Origin: DASQDN01 sp963844855
Lineage (GTDB): Bacteria > Acidobacteriota > Terriglobia > Bryobacterales > Bryobacteraceae
NCBI GenBank assembly: GCA_963844855.1
Contig: CAWJQP010000091.1
Coordinates: 260,208 to 324,207 of the forward strand
DNA length: 64,000 nt
Reading direction: 5' to 3'
Shown one piece after another: positions 55,448-64,000 of this stretch; position 1 is the stretch's first letter; each line of letters starts with the position of its first letter. The position numbers were made by a program, and so were the translations under genes. The notes beneath the pieces are model-generated. The model worked only from the letters and a program-made list of their open reading frames with translations. It was not told where the DNA came from and ran no database searches.

Positions 55448-56531
55448 CATTTACGTCTTACGGCGGCGCGGCAAGTCTTGCTCACCGTGGTCGGCACCCT
55501 TGTCTCGATGTTGAAGACTTCGGCTGAGCTACGACTGGCGAACCTCGCCTTGCAGCAACAACTCGGCGTCTTGCGCAGGTCGGCTCCCAAACGGCTCAAA
55601 CTGACGCCAGCCGACCGACTCTTCTGGGTCTGGTTGCGGAGCCTGTGGAGCGACTGGAAATCGGTCCTGATGATCGTAGAAGCCGACACAGTTGTCGCTT
55701 GGCATCGTCTAGGCTTCCGTTTGTTTTGGACGTGGAAAATCCACCGTGGCAAGCGAGGTCGGCCCAGTGTGCCGCAACAGGTCAGAAATCTGATCCGGAT
55801 GATGAGCCGCAACAACCCGCGCTGGGGTGCACCACGCATTCACGGCGAGTTGCTCAAGCTAGGCATTGAGATTACTGAACCAACGGTCGCCAAATACATG
55901 GTTCGACTTCGAAGACCGCCTTCGCAGACTTGGCGGACGTTCCTCGAGAACCATGCCAAGAGCATGGCGTCGAGGAGCAACATGACCAGGCCGACATGTG
56001 CCTCGGTAGACTTCTTCACCGTACCTACGATCCGATTCCAGATACTGTATGTCTTCCTGGTACTTGCTCACGATCGGCGGCGCATTCTCCACTTCGGCGT
56101 GACTGCTCATCCGACCGCAGAATGGACGGCCCAGCAATTACGGGAGGCAGTTCCGTGGGACAGCGCGCCTCGGTATCTGCTTCGCGATCGTGATCAAATC
56201 TTCGGCAAGAACTTCGTCGATCAGGTGAAGGCAATGGGTATCAAACAAGTGCTATCGGCACCGCGATCTCCGTGGCAACGGGCCTATATCGAACGGCTCA
56301 TTGGGTCGATTCGCCGCGAGTGTCTGGATCATGTCATTGTCTTCGGCGAAAGCTCTCTGCATCGTACGCTCACGACCTATTTTGCTTATTACGATGAGTG
56401 GCGAACTCACTTGTCGCTCGCCAAGTACGCCCCACTGGACCCGGAGAGTACAGCCTCCGCAAGAAGGAGAGGTGGTCGAAATTCGCGAAGTCGGTGGCCT
56501 GCACCATCACCACGAGCGCCGCGCCGCCTAA
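55430..56531 (+). mobile_element. rve-type integrase-core transposase, frameshifted near the end
   Basis: An IS transposase with N-terminal helices (ELRLANLALQQQLGVLRR), HTH-like segment (RWGAPRIHGELLKLGIEITEPTVAKYM) and an integrase core. DDE residues: Asp in SVDFFTVPT, Asp in PRYLLRDRDQIFG, Glu in QRAYIERLIGSIRRECLDH. An insertion of about a dozen residues precedes the first Asp (MASRSNMTRPTCAS). Near 56445 a one-base change moves the expected end (PPQEGEVVEIREVGGLHHHHERRAA, stop 56531) into another frame. It resembles IS3/IS481-like integrases; no terminal inverted repeats were found by eye, so the element's ends are unknown. Confidence 0.8.
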
Positions 56532-56704
56532 CACACGATTTAGACGCACCGGACCGAGCTCTGATGGAACCCGAGCCGCGAAGTAATCAGCGGCTGCACG
56601 CCTACTTCCGGCCGGTGCGGATTCCAAACTTTCTTGATCGGGTGGATCATGTCTCGCTCCGGCATTCGGCAGCTTGGTTGGGATCTATTTGTAGGCACAG
56701 TTAA

Positions 56705-56972
56705 ATAGTGAAAACCCCACTCTGTACTTGCAATGACTTAGAAAGCAACCAATCACACTGCAAACAACAGCGATCTTCGATCGCTTTTTCACGTCACGCG
56801 TGTGAGGCAATCAAGGTTCCGCTCCATATCATGAGCTTCGCTTAGGCACAAGGAGGCGCGCCATGTATGCGCGCGTGCTTCGATCGCCAATCCACACAAG
56901 CAAGCCTGCAATGCACGTAAAGTAAGCTCGCGCGCGTAGGAGAAGCGAAATGCGCGCTCGAGACGAAAGAGG
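56705..56972. repeat. Long noncoding repeat A, copy 1
   Basis: About 270 bases that align along their length with 60517-60794. Shared blocks: CACTCTGTACTTGCAATGAC, AGCGATCTTCG, CACGTCACGCGT, and AGCTCGCGCGCGTAGGAGAA near the right end. The copies border different sequences on the right, so the edge lies near 56972. Nothing recognisable is seen between the transposase end (56532) and this copy. Confidence 0.65.
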
Positions 56973-57263
56973 GCTGCGGAGCGCGAAGCGCGGGGGCGTA
57001 CATTACGTTCAATTCTTGGTTCTTCGCTTCTTGCTCTCTCAACAACTCCTCGAGCTCTTGCAACGTTATCCTTCTACGCTCCTCCTTCTCCGGCTGCTTC
57101 GGAACTGGTCGACCCGCGCTCAAGAAATCACGCAAGTGTTTCGTCGCTGCGAGACGGGCGTAGTGGTCGGGCCCGCCATAGATGATCTGCCCTTCCTTCG
57201 TCATGTACTCGCGCCTGGCGCTTGCTCGATCGCGCGAAGCGAGCGGTAAAACAACTCTTGCAT
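56842..57263 (-). pseudogene. Fragment of a terminase-small-subunit-like protein
   Basis: The minus strand reads MQELFYRSLRAIEQ from 57263, then in a neighbouring frame MTKEGQIIYGGPDHYARLAA, KHLRDFLSAGRPVPKQPEKEE and ITLQELEELLREQEAKN. It then runs on without a stop into repeat A. I recall this order as the C-terminal half of phage terminase small-subunit-like proteins; a matching N-terminal half lies at 63529. There is a frameshift near 57230 and the start is missing. A related shorter fragment is at 58840-58920. Confidence 0.5.
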
Positions 57264-57303
57264 CGCGGAGCTACCCTTGAGGTCTGTTCAACGTTTATCT
57301 CTG

Positions 57304-57819
57304 CTACGCCTTGTTTACTTTGCGCCTGCGTGCCAAAAAGGCGATTCCGGAAAGCCCGGCGCCCAGGAGTCCCATCGAGGCCGGCTCCGGAGTTTGAACG
57401 GTGTCGGGTTGTGACCAGAAGCTCAGGTGCGATAAGTTTTGCTGTTTCCCGTTATTGTTGGTGATTCCAGCCGTAGTCCACAAACCAGCGTTGACGGCCG
57501 GATCGTACTGATAGAGGGCGAATTCGTTGCTGGCCTTGACCGTCACGAACGAGATCTTCACCGCGTTGTTGATAACGTCCCACGAACCGCTTAAGAGCTT
57601 GCCATCATCGTAAGTGATGTCCGTCAGCACAGGGTTCTCATCCGACTTGTCAAACAGGGCAATGTCGATCAGGTTGACGGGTGCGCCGAGGGCCAGTTCG
57701 ACAGATGCTTTGTCGTCATTGCCGCTAAAGATCCCAAGGTAAGTGCCGGTTGTGAGCGCGGCTGATGCAATCGAGTTATGGGCCAACACGAACGCGAGGC
57801 CCATGAGAATTGTTTTCAT
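57304..57819 (-). CDS. PEP-CTERM protein, intact
   Basis: A 171-residue exported protein: signal peptide MKTILMGLAFVLAHNSIASA, a beta-rich body (TTGTYLGIFSGNDDKASVELA, DVINNAVKISFVTVKASNEF), and a complete sorting signal TPEPASMGLLGAGLSGIAFLARRRK. The exosortase that processes it is not encoded in this window. It is the only one of three PEP-CTERM genes here that reads without a frameshift. Confidence 0.85.
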   Translation of the reverse strand: MKTILMGLAFVLAHNSIASAALTTGTYLGIFSGNDDKASVELALGAPVNLIDIALFDKSDENPVLTDITYDDGKLLSGSWDVINNAVKISFVTVKASNEFALYQYDPAVNAGLWTTAGITNNNGKQQNLSHLSFWSQPDTVQTPEPASMGLLGAGLSGIAFLARRRKVNKA

Positions 57820-57970
57820 TGTTTAGCTCCGATGGAATGTCTCAAATGCTTTGATAAGGCATATTAGCTTTGAACCAGCGGACAATCCATGAGCCTAAAG
57901 TACTGATATGACGCAAATTGTACTGAAACAAACCTAGGATTATGAGGTAGCCCAGAAACTTAAGAGGGTA

Positions 57971-58074
57971 TAGTTCGTGCAATGGCTTATAAACGAGTTT
58001 TGATCACTTGCACAGTGTATTTTGTTCTTCGGATCTCTTAGGAAAATGCGCAGCCACCGCGGAAACGAGACGGG
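57971..58074. repeat. Noncoding repeat B, copy 1
   Basis: About 105 bases aligning with 58652-58759. The best-conserved core is TTGCAC-(A/C)-GTGTATTTTGTTCTTC followed by GATCTCTTAGGAAA and ATGCGC-(A/G)-GCCAC. No coding frame fits both copies. The gap 57820-58124 contains nothing else recognisable. Confidence 0.6.
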
Positions 58075-58124
58075 GTGAAGCAGCCGGATTGAGGCTCGGT
58101 GCGTTGACAAAAGGTGGGAGTCCA

Positions 58125-58508
58125 TCACCCAACTACCGGCTCACGGTCGCTGGCACTCATCAACCAATGGTACGCGTCTCCAAGAGATCGGAAGACCGAG
58201 ACTTCGGCTCCAATCGCGTAAGATTCATACATTCTCATCAGACCGTAGATACAGTTCGACGTCCCAACCAGGGCGGCGCGTTTCATGCCCCCTCCGACCG
58301 CCGTTTTAGCGACGGCTCGCACGACGTCCTGTGTCACATCGAACTTTATGGCATCGGATGCGTCAACCAGTCTGTCGAAGTTTCCTTCAAACAGCGGGTT
58401 GGACATGAGCTTAGCCTGGCATTCGATCAAATCGTTGTTCGTAACGATTCCTATCAAATTGATCAGCACCAAACGTAGATGTGGTTCAACCATGTGGTGG
58501 ACAGGCAT
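58125..58508 (-). CDS. SpoIIAA/STAS-like protein
   Basis: A 127-residue protein with a SpoIIAA-like (Sec14/STAS-type) outline: MVEPHLRLVLINLIGIVTNNDLIE, FEGNFDRLVDASDAIKFDVT, KRAALVGTSNCIYGLMRMYE and VFRSLGDAYHWL. The terminal pattern YGLxRMYE ... VFRxLxxAxxWL is typical of this group. Cytoplasmic, probably a small regulatory or lipid-binding protein. It is enclosed by repeat B copies and relic DNA but reads cleanly. Confidence 0.75.
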   Translation of the reverse strand: MPVHHMVEPHLRLVLINLIGIVTNNDLIECQAKLMSNPLFEGNFDRLVDASDAIKFDVTQDVVRAVAKTAVGGGMKRAALVGTSNCIYGLMRMYESYAIGAEVSVFRSLGDAYHWLMSASDREPVVG

Positions 58509-58599
58509 AGCAAACCGCCATGAAAAGGATTGGCTTCGCGGGTATAAAAGGCAGACACCGCATAGGAACTCTTCGATTGTGTCGCATTTCAGTCGCTAG

Positions 58600-58645
58600 C
58601 ACACTTGCTTTTTTATCCCCCCTTTAATGTGTCAAATAGTGTAAC
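58600..58645. repeat. Noncoding repeat C, copy 1
   Basis: ACACTTGCTTTTTT, a C-run, and GTGTCAA-(A/C)-TAGTGTAA are shared with 60481-60523, which directly abuts repeat A copy 2. Here it abuts repeat B copy 2 instead, so the blocks have been shuffled. Confidence 0.5.
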
Positions 58646-58651
58646 GCTCAT

Positions 58652-58759
58652 TCTTGTGCGTGTGCAAGGGTTATTAACGAGCTTCGATCGCTTGCACCGT
58701 GTATTTTGTTCTTCAGATCTCTTAGGAAATGCGCGGCCACGGCGCGGAACGAGAAGGGG
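58652..58759. repeat. Noncoding repeat B, copy 2
   Basis: Aligns with 57971-58074 including the TTGCACCGTGTATTTTG core. Followed by sequence encoding a terminase-like fragment on the minus strand. Confidence 0.6.
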
Positions 58760-58839
58760 ACCGGTTCCGGCGTAGCGTATCGCCGCGAAGCGCTTTTCGC
58801 GCGCGTAAGGAAAACATTCTAGCGGCGAGGCGTAAGGGA

Positions 58840-58920
58840 TCCTCTCTGAGCAATTCCTCGACCTCTTGCAGTGTCAACCGTATACGCTCCTCCTTCTCCG
58901 GCTGCTTCGGCGCTGGTCAT
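58840..58920 (-). pseudogene. Short terminase-like fragment
   Basis: Minus-strand reading gives APKQPEKEERIRLTLQEVEELL, closely parallel to VPKQPEKEERRRITLQELEELL of the fragment at 56842-57263; the DNA is likewise similar (CTCCTCCTTCTCCGGCTGC shared). No start or further domain. The remaining gap 58921-59270 holds nothing I can support. Confidence 0.5.
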
Positions 58921-59270
58921 GACCACTGTGACGCTGCATGTTTACAATCCAATCCACCTGTGTCAGCGTTGGTGGTCGCGGATCGCGACGTTGTCCGCCG
59001 ATCACCAGTCGATGAAGCAGCTAAACAGTTCACTTTTGTTCGCTCCCCGCATAAGCGTGCAGTAGAGAATGTTTAGATCGGCGGAGACACAAGAGTGACG
59101 CGATGCGGTAGAGGGAGACGCGCGGGCGATGCTGAAGGCGAAAGGGAGAGCACGAGGTCGTTTGGTCCCGTCTACGCCGACGATCGTTAACCGTACTGTT
59201 GTCTTGTCCTAGTACTGCTGGACCTTGTCAGCCGGAGCGAGGCGGATTAGGATCGTTCCCTAACCCTAAA

Positions 59271-60444
59271 ATGAAGACTCGTTGTTTGCGCCTCCCGGCT
59301 CTCGCGGTCAGACAATTCAGGAATATTCATGTGCCGCTGCCGACGCGTGTACTTGTGTGCGCTGGTCTCCTGATGATGATCGTGGGCAGTTGCTTCGCAC
59401 AACACGCTTCCGATTCGGAACGGCTGAAGCAACTCAGGGTCGTACAAGTACTGCTGGAAGGCGGTCGTTTGGCAGAAGCCGAGACTAGCTTTCGAAACCT
59501 GCTCGAAAACCGGGCGGCCGCCGATTTAAACACCGGAGTTGTCGCTGACCTGCTCGGAGTGGCGTTTCTGGACCAGCACCAGTACGCGCAAGCCGATGAG
59601 TTGATCTCCATCAGCATCGGAATCCTCAGCCGGATTGCACCGGGCGATACGCGAGTGGGCCGTACGCTGGGTCACCTGGCTGAAGCCCGCTGGGTCCAGG
59701 GACGCTTGGCCGACGCCCAGACTCTGTCGGAACGCGCTCTCGTCGTACAGTCACTTGCTCTTAGACCAGACGATCCAGAGATTCTCACGACTCTGCAGAA
59801 CCTTGCAGTAATTCATCAGGACCGCGGACGCTATCAGCTTGCGACCAAATACTTAACGCAGGCAATCGCCGCTGCTGCTGAAGGAGAGCCAATGCGTGAT
59901 CTCTGGCGGGCAAGAGTGCTTCACAACACGGCTTTCGTGCAAATCAATGCAGGCAAGCCGAAAGCGGCCAGGAAAGCATCCCTGCGAGCCCTTGCCATTC
60001 TTGAAGGTCTAACGTCAGCCGATCCTTCGCTGCTGATTTCAATTCAGAGTTGCATCGGCTTGGCTGAAGCGCGCCTGAAAAATCACGACGTTGCGCTGCT
60101 CTGGATTGAGCGTCTGACGCGCGTCGCAGAGCGCAATTTGGAACCGTAGATCACAGGTATGCAGCCATGCTGGTAAACAGGGCGGCTGTGCAGGAAGCTC
60201 TGGGTCTCGACAATGTGGCCGAGCAATCGCTTCACAGTGCCGCAGCCATCCAGATTGACAAACTTGGTCCGACAAGTCCCACCGTCGTGCGAACGCTCCT
60301 GAAGCAGGCCGAATGCTTACGAAGCTGGGACGAAAATCCGAAGCGGCAAACGCTGAAGCCACTGCGCGGTCTCTGCTGAGAGAAGAATCATGGGAGGATC
60401 TGAAGGTGAGCGTCGCTCAGCTCGACAGAGAAGTAATGCGGTAA
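59271..60444 (+). pseudogene. Secreted TPR protein with two frameshifts
   Basis: From ATG 59271 the frame gives a membrane/signal segment (VLVCAGLLMMIVGSCFAQ) and tetratricopeptide units (LLEGGRLAEAETSFRNLL, LGHLAEARWVQGRLADAQTLSERAL, LQNLAVIHQDRGRYQLATKYL) to about 60145. It continues in a second frame (MLVNRAAVQEALGLDNVAEQ, TVVRTLLKQAECL) and in a third (KLGRKSEAANAEATARSLLR), ending MR-stop at 60444. The whole is about 390 codons. It is probably a periplasmic TPR scaffold. An N-terminal extension to 59199 is unlikely. Confidence 0.65.
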
Positions 60445-60480
60445 TGGCAAAATCTCGGCTGTGCCAACTGCAAACGCAAG

Positions 60481-60523
60481 CACACTTGCTTTTTTGCCCC
60501 CTTCGAAAGTGTCAACTAGTGTA
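60481..60523. repeat. Noncoding repeat C, copy 2
   Basis: Shares ACACTTGCTTTTTT and GTGTCAACTAGTGTAA with 58600-58645; it runs directly into repeat A copy 2. Confidence 0.5.
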
Positions 60524-60794
60524 AACCGCACTCTGTACTTGCAATGACTTAGAAAACAACAAATTAAACTGCAACAATAGCGATCTTCGGCACTTTTCAC
60601 GTCACGCGTTTGAGCATGCAGCCGCCATCTCATGTCTTTCGCTTGGCACGGGAAGGCGCAAAATGTGCGCGTGTGTTTCGATAGCGGATGAGCGTTCAAT
60701 AAGCCATCACCGATCCGCACAAGCCGCCCTGCGTGCGCAAAAAGTGAGCTCGCGCGCGTAGGAGAAGCGAAATGGGCGCTGGAGATGAAAGAGG
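60517..60794. repeat. Long noncoding repeat A, copy 2
   Basis: Partner of 56705-56972, with the same order of blocks from CACTCTGTACTTGCAATGAC to AGCTCGCGCGCGTAGGAGAA. It is flanked on the right by another relic: minus-strand reading about 60900-60800 gives KKQLDSRKRLMEIGTRILD and GMPDNPNGRKG, a fragment of an unrecognised protein. The stretch 60901-61085 holds nothing recognisable. Confidence 0.65.
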
Positions 60795-61085
60795 ACCCTT
60801 TTCGACCGTTAGGGTTGTCGGGCATTCCGGGATATAGCGAGTCCAGAATTCTCGTACCGATTTCCATGAGCCGCTTACGGCTGTCAAGTTGTTTTTTCCG
60901 CGCAGCGCGCGGCTGTGGTTGTCATTTAACGTCACATACGACCCGACTTCCATACCATTCAAACTGGCCTTGGCTGGCCTGATGCACAATGGGGTCCGAT
61001 GACGTAAGTCGGTGCTGCCAACTGGCCATCGGCCTTGAAAGGCCTAATCGGCACTCGCAGTCACCGGGACGCGATCTCGTTCAGA

Positions 61086-62176
61086 TTAACTTGATGGTCT
61101 ATGCGTTGGTGCCCGCTGCAACAGGCAGCTGGGGAACGGCCGAAAGCGTTGTCCGGTTACCCAGATTCTGTGTAGCAGCACGGCGAGCTTGCGTGCCACG
61201 GCCACGATAGCGGCGCTTGGCACTGCTTCCGCCACGTGATGCAAGCGTCAACCCCCACCGCCTCAGGGCTGAATCTGCGCACCACGGGCCGAGAATATAT
61301 TGAGCACACTGGATGAGGATCTTGCGCATATATGCGTCTCCAGCCTTGGTGATCCGAAGTTGCGGATCGCGATCACCGGATTGCGAGCGCTTCGGACGCA
61401 ATCCAAGGTATGAACCCACATCGCGGCTTCGAGGGAAACGATCTTTGTCCGAAATAGTTAGCACAAACGTGAGGGACGCGATGGGGCCGACACCGTGAAC
61501 AGATCGCAAGATCGCGGTCTGTGGGTACTTTGTGCGAGCGAGGTCCTCGACGGCCTTGTCGTATGCACGAATTTGCTTGCTGATGCCTTCGATGAGCTCG
61601 ATCAACGGCCTAAGAATCTCCGCGACGCATGTTGGAATGACGGCTTTGCATCGATTATGAAAGCTGTCGGCAACGCATCTCGGTAAGCGATGTCCCAGGC
61701 ATTTTACTGTGCTTCGGACGGTATTAATCAATGTTGTTCGAACATCGACCAGCTTTGCGCGAGCTCTGATCAAAGTCAAATCTGCCTGAGCCTCAAGACT
61801 GCGATGTTGAATCGGGTGTAGCAGCTTAGGGTCGACTCGAGCGAGCGGTGCAAGCTGCTCAGCGTCGTTCGGATCGCTCTTGCTATAGCTTTCAGAGATA
61901 GATGGGATATCGCGCGTGTTCGCAACGAACACTTCGTGACCAAACCCAACGAGTAGTTCATTGACCCATGTTGAGTGCGTGCCAGTCTCGATGGCCAGGC
62001 GCATTGGACCACGATTGTCGAAATGCGTCCGCAGCATCCGCCGTCGTACGTATCCGTCCCTCCTCCAGTACCTCGCCGGCCCGGTCGAGAATGCAATAGT
62101 GGCTGAACTCATCCCCCAGATCAACCTGCAGTGAGCTGACCGGATTGTGACTTGACCATTGTGTTCTTTTGTCGCA
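61086..62176 (-). mobile_element. IS110-family transposase relic, frameshifted
   Basis: From ATG 62176 the start MRQKNTMVKSQSG is in one frame. The RuvC-like opening VDLGDEFSHYCILDRAGEV follows in the next, and RLAIETGTHSTWVNELL to SYLGLRPKRSQSGDRDPQLRITKAGDAYMRKILI in a third. The C-terminus IVAVARKLAVLLHRIWVTGQ lies in yet another frame and stops at 61086. Catalytic DEDD residues and the transposase_20 motif (GVGPIASLTFVL) are recognisable. IS110 elements lack terminal inverted repeats, so borders cannot be set. At least three indels make it inactive as written. Confidence 0.82.
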
Positions 62177-62238
62177 TAGATGTATCCTCTCAGGCGGTGT
62201 AGCGGCCGATTCGCGGCGGCTCATCCCATCTGGCATGC

Positions 62239-62484
62239 ATGATGAAACAAACTCCCACACAGACGACCGAGATCGGCGTCTTGCTTACCGACGATCAGGT
62301 CGCGAACCTTGACCAAGTAGCTGTCAACATCCGCCGAAGAACGGGTCGCGCCATCAGCAGATCCGCCATGGTTCGGGCGATCATCGACCTGGTTCTCCGC
62401 TATCACCAGCAATGGGCGAACTGCGAGTCTGAACAGCAATTGCGACAAACCGTTGCCAACCAGCTAATGCAGGGAAATCGATGA
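62239..62484 (+). CDS. Ribbon-helix-helix DNA-binding protein
   Basis: An 81-residue protein: TEIGVLLTDDQVANLDQVAVNIRRRTG (strand and first helix) and ISRSAMVRAIIDLVLRYHQQWA (second helix). This is a MetJ/CopG-type ribbon-helix-helix fold of the sort used by plasmid copy-control, antitoxin and element-encoded repressors. It starts 62 bases from the IS110 start on the opposite strand and may be its regulator or the remnant of a separate element. No toxin gene lies next to it. Confidence 0.7.
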   Translation: MMKQTPTQTTEIGVLLTDDQVANLDQVAVNIRRRTGRAISRSAMVRAIIDLVLRYHQQWANCESEQQLRQTVANQLMQGNR

Positions 62485-62582
62485 CACCTCCCTGCCCTGC
62501 ATAATCACACTGACAGGCTCAAACAGAATTTGTACGGCCGCAACATGAACGGTAGCAATAGGATCCAACGCGCAAAGCAACG

Positions 62583-62732
62583 AAGCAAAGGATCGACAAG
62601 TACAAACTGAGGCCGTATGCAACCACCGCCGCGGGCTACATTCGGGTCTCAACGGAAGAGCAAGCTTTGAACGGGCATGAACTCGAAATCCAGGACCGCG
62701 CGATCCGCAGCTTCGCCGAATCTCAAGGATAG
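62583..62732 (+). pseudogene. N-terminal stub of a serine recombinase
   Basis: In frame from about 62583: KQRIDKYKLRPYATTAAGYI, then RVSTEEQALNGHELEIQDRA and FAESQG, stop TAG at 62730. YIRVSTEEQ contains the nucleophilic Ser motif of large serine recombinases/resolvases, but only about 50 codons remain. It abuts the C-terminal end of another serine recombinase on the opposite strand, so two recombinases have been joined tail to stub. Confidence 0.6.
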
Positions 62733-63372
62733 GGCTCATCGATGTTGTATCTGATCCTGGAGTGGCCGGTGGGCTTCAGCCCTCGGCGGTTCATCTCCTC
62801 GGCAATGGCTCGATAGGTGAGCTTCTGAGATTTGAAGCCCAAGAGCAAGGGCAGGGCAGCATCACGGCGCGGCTGATTCGCTGTGCGCTTCTTTGCGGCC
62901 ATCTCCTTAAGGAAAGCAACAGGGCGCGGAGTGCCTAGTGCGTGGCCTCGCGCCTTCCTGGCTGCAAGAGCTTCCTTCGTTCGCTTCGAGATCATTTCGC
63001 GTTCATGCTCTGCCACGGCCGCCAGAATGTGAATGGTGAGGCGGCTTGCTTGCGGCATGTCTAGCAAGCGACGAAATCAACGCCAGACTCTATCAAGCCG
63101 CTGATGAAATGAACGTTACGGGCAAGACGGTGCGAGCTTTGCAATGATGAGCGTCGGCCGATGCTTTCTGCATAGCGCCAGAGCTTCAAACTGCGGACGA
63201 TTTGCATGCTTGCCGGTCTCGACTTCGACAATCTCACGTAGCAGCTTGTAGGGTGGTCACCATGCTGACGCGCAATGTGACGGGCGACCGCTTCGCGTTG
63301 CGCCTGCAAGCCCAAACCGCTTTCCCCTTGCTTGTCGGTGGAGACGCGCAAATAGCTGATGAAATCCGACAT
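62723..63372 (-). pseudogene. Resolvase/invertase-family serine recombinase, frameshifted
   Basis: The N-terminal frame (63372) gives MSDFISYLRVSTDKQGESGLGLQAQREA with the catalytic Ser in LRVS. The middle section changes frame (LSRNVHFISGLIESGVDF-like region preserved as LARNVHFISGLIESGVDFVA). The C-terminal frame from about 63060 reads MPQASRLTIHILAAVAEHEREMISKRTKEAL, LTYRAIAEEMNRRGLKP. Together they are one small serine recombinase of about 215 codons with at least two or three indels. It would drive site-specific recombination of a mobile element. Confidence 0.72.
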
Positions 63373-63528
63373 CGGAAGTCCCTGTTTTTAGAGTTGTACA
63401 GCTAACTGATCGAACGTTCAGGAACTGTACAACAGTTCAGGAGCAGCATGCAAGAGGAATGTCTGACTCCCTCACCAGCCGAGCGACACGATCAGCATCT
63501 GCCATCAAGGCATGGCTGAAAGCCCCGG

Positions 63529-63873
63529 GTGCCGATTAAGCCACTGGCGGCCGCAAAGACGCTGTTTGTCAACGAGCAGCGCAGGCCGTTACACAAAGCA
63601 GCAAGCACGTTTTTGAAATACCGCGACATGAACGGTGATCGGTCCATCAGAAAAGCCTGCGAATCGTCGTCCAAGGTGGGATTTTGGGGTAAATGGAGCG
63701 CAACAAACAACTGGCTGAAGCGCTGCAAGGCCTATGACGCCGAAGTAGAGCGGCTATCTTGGGAGGCCTCCGTCGAAGACATTCTAAATTTGGAGCGTGA
63801 GCGTCTGCTTCTGGCGATGCGTCGGGCTCGCTTCGAAATTGAATTGCACCGGATAATTCTTTGCTCGGTTTGA
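63529..63873 (+). CDS. Terminase-small-subunit-like protein (N-terminal half)
   Basis: A 114-residue frame (GTG 63529; ATG 63628 possible). The section RSIRKACESSSKVGFWGKWSATNNWLKRCKAYDAEVERLSWEA follows the helix-turn-helix pattern of phage terminase small-subunit-like proteins, where W-x-x-R/K-C-x-A-Y-D is characteristic. The helical tail LNLERERLLLAMRRARFEIEL then ends abruptly, and the expected second half occurs at 56842-57263. It may be truncated by an indel near 63860. After it no gene is supported up to the window end. Confidence 0.5.
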   Translation: MPIKPLAAAKTLFVNEQRRPLHKAASTFLKYRDMNGDRSIRKACESSSKVGFWGKWSATNNWLKRCKAYDAEVERLSWEASVEDILNLERERLLLAMRRARFEIELHRIILCSV

Positions 63874-64000
63874 ACACTACCACGTTCCGGGCAGCGATCG
63901 TCATGGTCTCTCCAATTCGGGGATGCCAGGCCCTGGCGTTCCTTCTTTCTGGAAAGACGCTGTTACATTCAGTGTTAATGGTCGCGGACCGGGTCTCACA

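Noticed and set aside
55430..56720. Terminal inverted repeats for the transposase
   Set aside because: No matching ends could be found by eye on both sides, so the element borders are left open.
60388..60989. Minus-strand genes of about 100-160 codons
   Set aside because: They run through repeat A and share its translation (SSAHFASPTRAS) with the 56.8-kb copy, so they are read-through of a noncoding repeat apart from a short relic near 60.85 kb.
1..64000. CRISPR array, rRNA or tRNA genes
   Set aside because: No regularly spaced short repeats and no recognisable rRNA segments or tRNA cloverleaf with TTC-loop were noticed; a tRNA scan would be decisive.

Overview
The window looks like a chromosome segment of an Acidobacteriota bacterium, most likely of the Bryobacterales / Solibacter type. 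This is inferred from gene content: PadR regulators paired with large duplicated FtsX/MacB-type permeases, an Oar-type TonB receptor with an N-terminal carboxypeptidase-regulatory domain, a VWFA-related secreted protein, PEP-CTERM proteins, a Ser/Thr kinase fused to a WD40-like propeller, TolB/TPR regulators and S41 peptidases. No rRNA, tRNA or CRISPR array was recognised.

Layout. 0-9 kb: partial PQQ-propeller protein; a PadR regulator leading a short operon that ends in a lipoprotein esterase; hydrolases, a VOC protein, a TlpA-like thioredoxin and a toast-rack lipoprotein. 9-18 kb: an oligogalacturonate-lyase-like gene, an Oar/TonB receptor and a duplicated permease. All three are on the minus strand and interrupted by frameshifts (one, about ten and four). 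A leaderless metalloprotease and a 5' stub of another permease lie between receptor and permease. 18-26 kb: RluA-type pseudouridine synthase, zinc alcohol dehydrogenase, a leaderless metzincin / peptidoglycan-binding pair, and an intact PadR-permease operon with a strong palindromic operator. 25-34 kb: minus-strand secreted proteins (VWFA, DUF4352-like, PEP-CTERM, S41 peptidase, erythromycin-esterase family, Sel1). 34-47 kb: TolB/TPR regulator, receiver-like protein, GNAT, FabL-like SDR, PEP-CTERM, ArsR plus LLM monooxygenase, GMC oxidoreductase with its small subunit, secreted asparaginase and DinB. 47-54 kb: a divergent signalling pair (FHA-GAF-nucleotide cyclase and Ser/Thr kinase), an ankyrin protein and an internally duplicated membrane protein. 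54-64 kb: a mobile-element graveyard with an rve-type transposase next to a truncated TPR gene, an IS110 relic, two serine-recombinase relics, terminase-like fragments and several mutually related noncoding repeats.

Frameshifts are unevenly distributed. Long stretches such as 19.6-25.5 kb and 29-38 kb read cleanly, while 10-18 kb and 55-64 kb are full of single-base indels. Between the indels the broken frames still look like good protein. I cannot separate local assembly error from real decay, so each broken gene is annotated as one locus and its breaks are stated.

No single cassette here can be declared a new system. The strongest leads are the leaderless protease / peptidoglycan-binding pair, the nested palindrome at 18.24-18.31 kb, the perfect PadR operator at 22.5 kb, the three-copy dispersed repeat, and the repeat / terminase-fragment mosaic at 56.7-63.9 kb.
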